Assembly (NCBI GenBank): GCA_016719165.1
Contig: JADKAJ010000009.1
Coordinates: forward strand, 1 to 64,000
Direction of reading: 5' to 3'
Origin: Chitinophagaceae bacterium
GTDB taxonomy: Bacteria; Bacteroidota; Bacteroidia; Chitinophagales; Chitinophagaceae
Length of the DNA: 64,000 bases
In this document: piece after piece, positions 61,001 through 64,000 of the stretch
Numbering within the stretch: position 1 is the stretch's first letter
Layout: each line of letters opens with the position of its first letter
Made by a program: the position numbers and the translations under genes
The notes under the pieces: generated by a model
Database searches by the model: none
Told to the model about the DNA's origin: nothing
Seen by the model: the letters and a program-made list of their open reading frames with translations, nothing else

Positions 61001-63822
61001 TTCAGCCGGTTGATCGCTGTTTTGTTCATCTCTTTATCATACGTAAATGAAGTGTTTTGTATCGTTCCGTTCAATGTGCTGATGCTGCTTAAGCGGTTGG
61101 CAAAATCATACTGCATGGCACTGCTTACGCCATTCGCAAAAATCTTATTCGTAAGCTGGTTGGCATTATTGTAGGCATACTCCACTACCGTTGCACTGTC
61201 TTTTAAAATTTTAGTCAGCCTGTTTCGGGTATCAAACTCTTTTATTACCGTTGTGCTGTCAGGATAAATAGTTGTCTGTGTTCTTCCTGCTATATTATAA
61301 TTATATCTTGTTGTTCTTCCGTCAAAGGTTTCTGATGTTACCCGGTTTAGTTTGTCGTAAGTAAAGGTTGCTGTTCCACTGTTGTTGGTGGCAGAGAGAA
61401 CCCGGTTCAGTTTGTCGTAGGTATAACTATACACTTCACCACCAGGTAATGTGCGGCTGGTTACCCGGTTCAGTGTATCATACTGGTAGGTAATGATAGT
61501 TGCATCTGTAAGCCTTATACTGGTTACATTACTCTTTTTATCATACGTATAAGCCATATACTTGCCGTCGGGGTAGGTCATTGTTTTTCTCCGGTTCAGG
61601 CTGTCATACGTATATATGGTGGTATTATTATTCTGGTCTTTCAGTGAAGTGATATTACTTGCTGCATCATAACCGACCGTTGTTATAAACCCATTATTAT
61701 CTGTAAAGGTTTTTACCCGGTCAAGACTGTCGTAGGTATAATGACTGATTCTTCCTTCCCGGTCGGTGGCGGTTATGATAATATTGTTCTTATCATAGGT
61801 ATAAGAAGAACTGTTGCCCAGGGGGTCGGTTATTTGTTTGATACGGTCGAGGCTGTCGTAGATTGCTGTTACTGTTGCACCGGTACCATTGGTGTAACTG
61901 GTAATATTATTGTTCTTGTCATAGCTATAAGAACCTATAGTACCTGTGGCATCGTTAATGGATGTCACACGATTAATTTGGTCGTATGTATAATTTATAG
62001 AACGACCGTTGGGTAAATTAATACTCGTAACATTACCATTGCCGTCATAACTGTACACCGCACTGTTATTCTCAGGGTCTTTGATGACTTTCAACCGGTT
62101 ACGGTTATCATAGCTCATTTTTGTTTCATGCCCCAGTGCATTTTTTACACCGGTCAGGTTATCCATACCATCCCAGGCAAAGCTGGCCTGGTTGCCCGTT
62201 GGCCCCGTTACTTTTACTATCCTGTTGCTGGCATCATAGCTTATGGTGCTGGTCTCATTATTCTTGTTGATATAGGAAACAATATTTCCCTGTGCATCAT
62301 AATTGAACTGTGCAAAATTGTTGATCGGGTCGGTTATTTTTTTCAGCCGGTCTAAAATATCATATTCGGCGGTTGCAATGTTTCCCCTCGCATCTGTATA
62401 AGATAACAGGCGGCCCCTTGCATCAAAAGATAGTATGGCGCTATAACCATTGGGCCCAATTACGTTCGTCGGGTTACCATAGCTATCATAATTATAGGTA
62501 TACGTATTCCCCCTAGGGTCGGTGCTGCTGGTGATATCCCCGTTTGCATTATAGATTGCTGTAAAAATATTGTTACCCGGTGTTATCAACTGGGTCATAT
62601 TGCCATCAGTATCATAACTCATGGTATAAAGATTTCCCTTGGGGTCTTTATAACTGCTGATCTTTTTAAAGTCCGTGGTGTAGGTGTACGTACTGACCTG
62701 GTTCAGCGGATCGGTAGCAGTAAGCATATTGCCACTGGTATCGTAGGTATAAGTATATACCTGCCCGTTGGCATCCGTCATCTTTGTCTGGTTGCCCTGG
62801 TCATCGTACTCATACTTCATATTGAATCCACAACAGTTACCCGACATAGAAGTGATCCATGACAGGTTATCCACTGTCTGATAGGTGTAGGTGGTAACCT
62901 GGTTGCCAGCCGCCAGGTGATCGGTAACAACCGTTTTCTGAGAAGCTGTATCATAAGAAAAACTAAGCCGCTTGTTGCAGCCTATCAGTTCACTGATGGA
63001 CATATCCGGGAAATAAATGATATCCACTTTGTTATTATTCTTATCTGCAATGGACTTCATCGGGCCATTGACTAAGTAGGTATACTGGTATTTACCATTC
63101 AAAGGGTCTTTCACTTCTTTCAGGTTACCCACCGCATCGTACGTATAAGTATATGTTCTTGCAGGTATCGCTATTGCATCCACCACCGTGGCCAGTCGCC
63201 CCTGCGCATTATAGGTAAACGTAATACTCTGCCCCGCTGTATTGGTCATCGCTGTTAGCAGCGTATCAGTATAAGTAAAATTGATAAAGTTTCCGTTAGG
63301 CTCTTCCATCCTCGTTATACCCTTATGCACCGGATTATCGAAAAAGTATTTAAACCCGTCCAGCTCAGTTAAGACATATTTGCCAGGTTCATATTGTGCC
63401 AGTGTATTGAAAAAGCCTTTCGGTGTTTTATAAATTCCCCCGGGCATTGAATCATATTTATCTTCTCTTCCATCACCCCATAAGATCAACCTGCCTCCGA
63501 GCATTGTGTCATGACTGTACCTTATATTATACTCAAATGTCCAGCCCTTACCATAACCATAATCTTCGGTAAATAAAAAACTGTTGTAGTAAAAACTAAC
63601 ATCCAAATCAAAGGCCCTCGCCGGTATATAAATATCTGTCCTCGGTATAAATAAATTACCGCTTAAAGTATTGACCTGTGTACCTAACGGACCCCTCTTG
63701 TTTGGATTGTTTAAATTCTGGGCAGTTGCTGTAACTGCTGATACAATAATGAACAGCAGCAACAACCAATTGCTCTTCGCTAATTTTGAGCCCATGCTAT
63801 TTTTATTTGATAAGCAGTACAT
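58096..63822 (-). CDS. RHS/YD-repeat surface protein with C-terminal Ig-like extension
   Basis: 1908 residues. After a signal peptide (WLLLLFIIVSAVTATAQN; start may be ATG 63795) comes a DUF6531-like N-terminal part, then about 35 YD repeats (YTYDxxGN units) to residue 1150, and the RHS core (FGFTGQEYDSASGSYLFFFRNYSPETG to NNPANGIDVWGLQ, about 1150-1210). A variable segment of about 230 residues follows (1213-1440, charged, no known motif). It continues into a DUF7619-like domain (PNLIIGPDGQPDKKWVSVKDRMPYTILFEND; ATLELGSFGFNNQSFEIP), Ig-like domains (PISSLDSLPAITPDTEITLTYNGTDD; YSICPNGNVSF) and a final WENPANWSCNSLPDMNTDVIINGG unit. Ordinary RHS toxins end soon after the core, so this one is better seen as a large adhesive or wrapping surface protein, though a hidden effector in the variable segment is possible. 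Confidence 0.85.
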   Translation of the reverse strand: MYCLSNKNSMGSKLAKSNWLLLLFIIVSAVTATAQNLNNPNKRGPLGTQVNTLSGNLFIPRTDIYIPARAFDLDVSFYYNSFLFTEDYGYGKGWTFEYNIRYSHDTMLGGRLILWGDGREDKYDSMPGGIYKTPKGFFNTLAQYEPGKYVLTELDGFKYFFDNPVHKGITRMEEPNGNFINFTYTDTLLTAMTNTAGQSITFTYNAQGRLATVVDAIAIPARTYTYTYDAVGNLKEVKDPLNGKYQYTYLVNGPMKSIADKNNNKVDIIYFPDMSISELIGCNKRLSFSYDTASQKTVVTDHLAAGNQVTTYTYQTVDNLSWITSMSGNCCGFNMKYEYDDQGNQTKMTDANGQVYTYTYDTSGNMLTATDPLNQVSTYTYTTDFKKISSYKDPKGNLYTMSYDTDGNMTQLITPGNNIFTAIYNANGDITSSTDPRGNTYTYNYDSYGNPTNVIGPNGYSAILSFDARGRLLSYTDARGNIATAEYDILDRLKKITDPINNFAQFNYDAQGNIVSYINKNNETSTISYDASNRIVKVTGPTGNQASFAWDGMDNLTGVKNALGHETKMSYDNRNRLKVIKDPENNSAVYSYDGNGNVTSINLPNGRSINYTYDQINRVTSINDATGTIGSYSYDKNNNITSYTNGTGATVTAIYDSLDRIKQITDPLGNSSSYTYDKNNIIITATDREGRISHYTYDSLDRVKTFTDNNGFITTVGYDAASNITSLKDQNNNTTIYTYDSLNRRKTMTYPDGKYMAYTYDKKSNVTSIRLTDATIITYQYDTLNRVTSRTLPGGEVYSYTYDKLNRVLSATNNSGTATFTYDKLNRVTSETFDGRTTRYNYNIAGRTQTTIYPDSTTVIKEFDTRNRLTKILKDSATVVEYAYNNANQLTNKIFANGVSSAMQYDFANRLSSISTLNGTIQNTSFTYDKEMNKTAINRLNNPSLSEQFTYDNGYRLTNYKRGPVGSPVIQNTYTYDAVGNRTAANLNGTATTYSINNLNQLTGVNSTSFTFDDRGNITFDGTFYKTYDAENRLIKDSASPAGVITYGYDALNRRITKAINGNTLKYTYSGAAQIEERDASNSLLNRTVFTNFLSPVLNEKNGNSYYYHQNELNSVEAISNSSGRLIERYQYDAYGKPSRYDSLNNPLASSIAGNRFGFTGQEYDSASGSYLFFFRNYSPETGVFNQRDLIEYQDGMGMYQYVGNNPANGIDVWGLQDCPPAYRREDIAYKTSFINEVLSDTWEKPANMWENSDLNAQAAHSRREADHLWERSNRKRGNHLTSQADLQKMSIEADLSAQRYEKAADVNSARNAKNAKALGNGMNVLDNLVKGEAFASSLVDGQSNEQYTQEIQAGGDLALSALGWTNRGWRCNLVDFIVETTTGKGITTHTADLGQHLGDISVTNGTEIENDAWAYISTIKDKDGNSRGKDWLRTQQRMEERQRRWREKRDCDEGGTKKKGRWVWDLNRHMYVLLPLDPNLIIGPDGQPDKKWVSVKDRMPYTILFENDSTATARTRYIKITTPIEPKQDAATLELGSFGFNNQSFEIPAGTSSYYQRLDTRDSTGLYVDITAGYDVINNQVFWEFQGIDPVTLLPPEDPLAGFLFLQDSTQPDYGNGFVNFSIKPLSSSQTLDTIGARAFIVFDENEVIPTNIHSNTIDAVAPISSLDSLPAITPDTEITLTYNGTDDPNGSGVKWYSIYVADDNGPPELYVSNFTGTDTTFRGVAEHTYKFYVTATDTAGNIELLKLVDSVKVSSGEYSICPNGNVSFDSKMTGTSFQWQVDNGTGFTDVMDGGIYSGATTAVLNLTTAPTTMYGYQYRCLVNGSTYSDVFLLKFGMTWEGTLSTAWENPANWSCNSLPDMNTDVIINGGKTNYPVITSNPTVRTLRLNPGATGTVNTGYQLTIMK

Positions 63823-63843
63823 GTCTTTATCTTTCCAGTCTAA

Positions 63844-64000
63844 TTATTTCAGCTTAAACAATACAAAGTTTTCCGGTTGCGGCGGTTGATCAGGTGCCCT
63901 GGTATGAACAATAATGGTCCCGCTTCCACCAGCCCTGATAATACCCGGAGGCCCGCCGGGTTCCACCAATTCCAGGTACAGGGATGTTGTTCCGGTAGGA
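63844..64000 (-). CDS. C-terminal end of an unknown surface protein, partial
   Basis: The minus strand has 51 in-frame codons ending in TAA at 63844 and open to the right edge (LYLELVEPGGPPGIIRAGGSGTIIVHTRAPDQPPQPENFVLFKLK). The GGPPGIIRAGGSGTIIVHTRAP pattern occurs in Bacteroidota surface proteins of the same class as the RHS extension. It is 22 bases upstream of the RHS start, so the two are probably co-transcribed. Confidence 0.55.
   Translation of the reverse strand, partial: PTGTTSLYLELVEPGGPPGIIRAGGSGTIIVHTRAPDQPPQPENFVLFKLK

Noticed and set aside
58096..63822. CRISPR-like regular repeats
   Set aside because: The periodicity is that of YD repeats in a long open frame, with variable DNA sequence and no constant spacer pattern.

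Overview
The window reads as chromosomal DNA of a member of the phylum Bacteroidota, most likely family Chitinophagaceae (inference). Supporting signs are SusC/SusD glycan-uptake genes, a type IX secretion C-terminal signal, GIN-domain surface proteins, the THX ribosomal peptide, TAnnTTTG-type -7 promoter boxes, a reg_prop/Y_Y_Y sensor kinase and weak Shine-Dalgarno sequences. I see no phage, insertion sequence, CRISPR array, tRNA or rRNA.

Layout. 1-4.0 kb: LemA with a DUF3137 partner at the left edge, then a small sugar operon read leftward (GH97 alpha-glucosidase, SemiSWEET, HAD phosphatase). The GH97 and HAD frames are broken by several one-base indels. 4-13 kb: housekeeping genes (LOG-family protein, exonuclease III, DUF4286, HU, THX, a membrane coiled-coil protein, UMP kinase, methyltransferase, an FAD/Fe-S oxidoreductase). 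13-20.4 kb: a signalling island with two GIN-domain proteins, a lipoprotein, a periplasmic-sensor histidine kinase, a membrane acyltransferase and a NarL-type response regulator. Its promoters share a palindrome, CACAT-N4-ATGTG. In four of them the palindrome lies at exactly the same distance from the -7 box. 20.4-25 kb: tsf, rpsB, rpsI, rplM, an RNA-binding-like protein and an HD protein.

25-40.2 kb: a leftward polysaccharide utilisation operon (SusC, SusD, SusE, SusF-like, GH53, a GH2-GH53 fusion, galactokinase, sodium/sugar symporter, small membrane protein). Its gene content points to beta-1,4-galactan (pectic galactan or type I arabinogalactan): capture at the surface, endo-cleavage by GH53, release of galactose by GH2, import and phosphorylation. 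An intrinsic terminator sits between the binding-protein genes and the enzyme genes. A CACAT-N4-ATGTG palindrome lies upstream of susC, which may tie the locus to the island at 13-20 kb.

40.6-47.4 kb: a secreted small protein, a vanadium-haloperoxidase-like lipoprotein, an outer-membrane barrel, then a degenerate-Nudix regulator next to a large secreted GH13 amylase. 47.6-57.7 kb: ligA, a NUMOD4/HNH protein, DUF2461, asd, a candidate tiny transcription unit, a lamin-tail protein, a PfkB kinase, and a TetR gene beside a PaaE-like reductase that lacks its oxygenase partners. 57.7-64 kb: a decayed LytTR gene, a 1908-residue RHS/YD-repeat protein whose core is followed by a non-toxin-like extension, and the last codons of another surface protein.
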